64,000 nucleotides of DNA from Trichoplax sp. H2 (taxonomy: Eukaryota > Placozoa > Uniplacotomia > Trichoplacea), in contig NOWV01000033.1 of assembly GCA_003344405.1 (NCBI GenBank), positions 372,001 to 436,000 of the forward strand. Direction: 5' to 3'. The position numbers and the translations under genes are program-made. The notes below the pieces were generated by a model. It saw only the letters and a list, made by a program, of their open reading frames with translations. It was not told where the DNA came from and did no database searches. Of this stretch, positions 63,901-64,000 are shown in pieces; positions within the stretch are counted from its first letter, which is position 1, and each line of letters begins with the position of its first letter.

Positions 63901-64000
63901 GAAGTAATGCTTTACCAATCACTAACATACTATATATATATATATATATTTTCATTTTCTAGCACCATATGAAGGAGGCGTATGGAAAGTGCATGTTTTA
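60983..64000 (+). CDS. UBE2H: Ubiquitin-conjugating enzyme E2 H (UBE2H), 5' part, runs off the window
   Basis: Exons: 60983-61035, 61379-61445, 63963-64000 (cut by the window edge). Exon 1 begins MSSPSPGKRRIDTDVLKL, nearly identical to vertebrate UBE2H. Exon 2 gives IESKYEVHILNGINDFWVKF and HGPSG. Exon 3 starts TPYEGGVWKVHVL. The phases fit at both junctions (CT plus T, then A plus CA). This covers the first part of the UBC fold; the active-site Cys and acidic tail lie outside the window. UBE2H carries ubiquitin from E1 to substrates or to E3 ligases such as the CTLH complex. Intron 2 is about 2.5 kb, long for this region, and holds palindromes and a telomere-like stretch. Confidence 0.97.
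61771..61794. repeat. Short telomere-like tract (CCCTAA)2 beside GACCT repeats
   Basis: The sequence reads GACCTGACCTGACCCTAACCCTAACAG, that is two CCCTAA units preceded by GACCT units. It lies in intron 2 of UBE2H. Two units are too few to prove telomeric origin. Confidence 0.5.
63928..63950. repeat. (TA)n microsatellite upstream of UBE2H exon 3
   Basis: About ten TA units followed by TTTTCATTTTCTAG, which forms the polypyrimidine tract and acceptor of exon 3. Confidence 0.9.

Noticed and set aside
1-64000. CRISPR arrays, bacterial operons or ribosome binding sites
   Set aside because: Spliceosomal introns and animal gene content show a eukaryotic nuclear contig. The repeats are diverged tandem or inverted units without regular spacers.

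Overview
This is a very AT-rich eukaryotic contig with compact, intron-dense genes. Introns follow GT-AG, plus one GC-AG case. The gene content is animal: metabotropic GABA(B)-type receptors beside orthologues of PRPF18, THOC7, UBE2H and OST4. A multiplied GABA(B)-like family with short introns and low GC suggests an early-branching metazoan. A placozoan (Trichoplax or Hoilungia) is my best guess, but this is inference and not a database match.

Left part (1-43 kb, nearly all coding on the minus strand): a tandem array of class C GPCRs of the GABA(B) type. Two copies look complete, each with 13 exons: 18,553-25,331 (about 784 aa) and 31,616-40,665 (about 798 aa). They share every intron position and most exon lengths. 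A third locus shows only its first two exons (3,304-4,595). A fourth (7,155-8,687) keeps only exons 9-12 and carries in-frame stops, so it is a decayed relic. Between these lie long non-coding stretches full of degenerate local tandem duplications (units of about 80-281 bp), a dispersed repeat present in two places, and a nested direct/inverted repeat cluster around a 20-N assembly gap (13,181-13,200).

Right part (43-64 kb): a group of single-copy housekeeping genes. OST4 (-, 38 aa), PRPF18 (+, 14 exons), a membrane-anchored endonuclease/exonuclease/phosphatase-like (EEP) protein (+), THOC7 (-), and the 5' end of UBE2H (+, running off the window). OST4 and PRPF18 are divergent, EEP and THOC7 are convergent, and THOC7 and UBE2H are divergent. 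The non-coding DNA here is seeded with the palindromic family TACTGTACAGTA and its variants, which is nearly absent from the receptor half.

Working together: the receptor array would act at the cell surface in amino-acid-type signalling, but both complete copies have changed several residues that contact GABA in vertebrate GABBR1, so the ligand is open. The right-hand genes serve splicing (PRPF18), mRNA export (THOC7), ubiquitin conjugation (UBE2H) and N-glycosylation (OST4). They share location, not a pathway. Exon borders were read by hand from splice sites and protein-family alignment from memory. The items most likely to need correction are THOC7 exons 1 and 8, the EEP exon 2/3 junction, and the weak splice donors noted.
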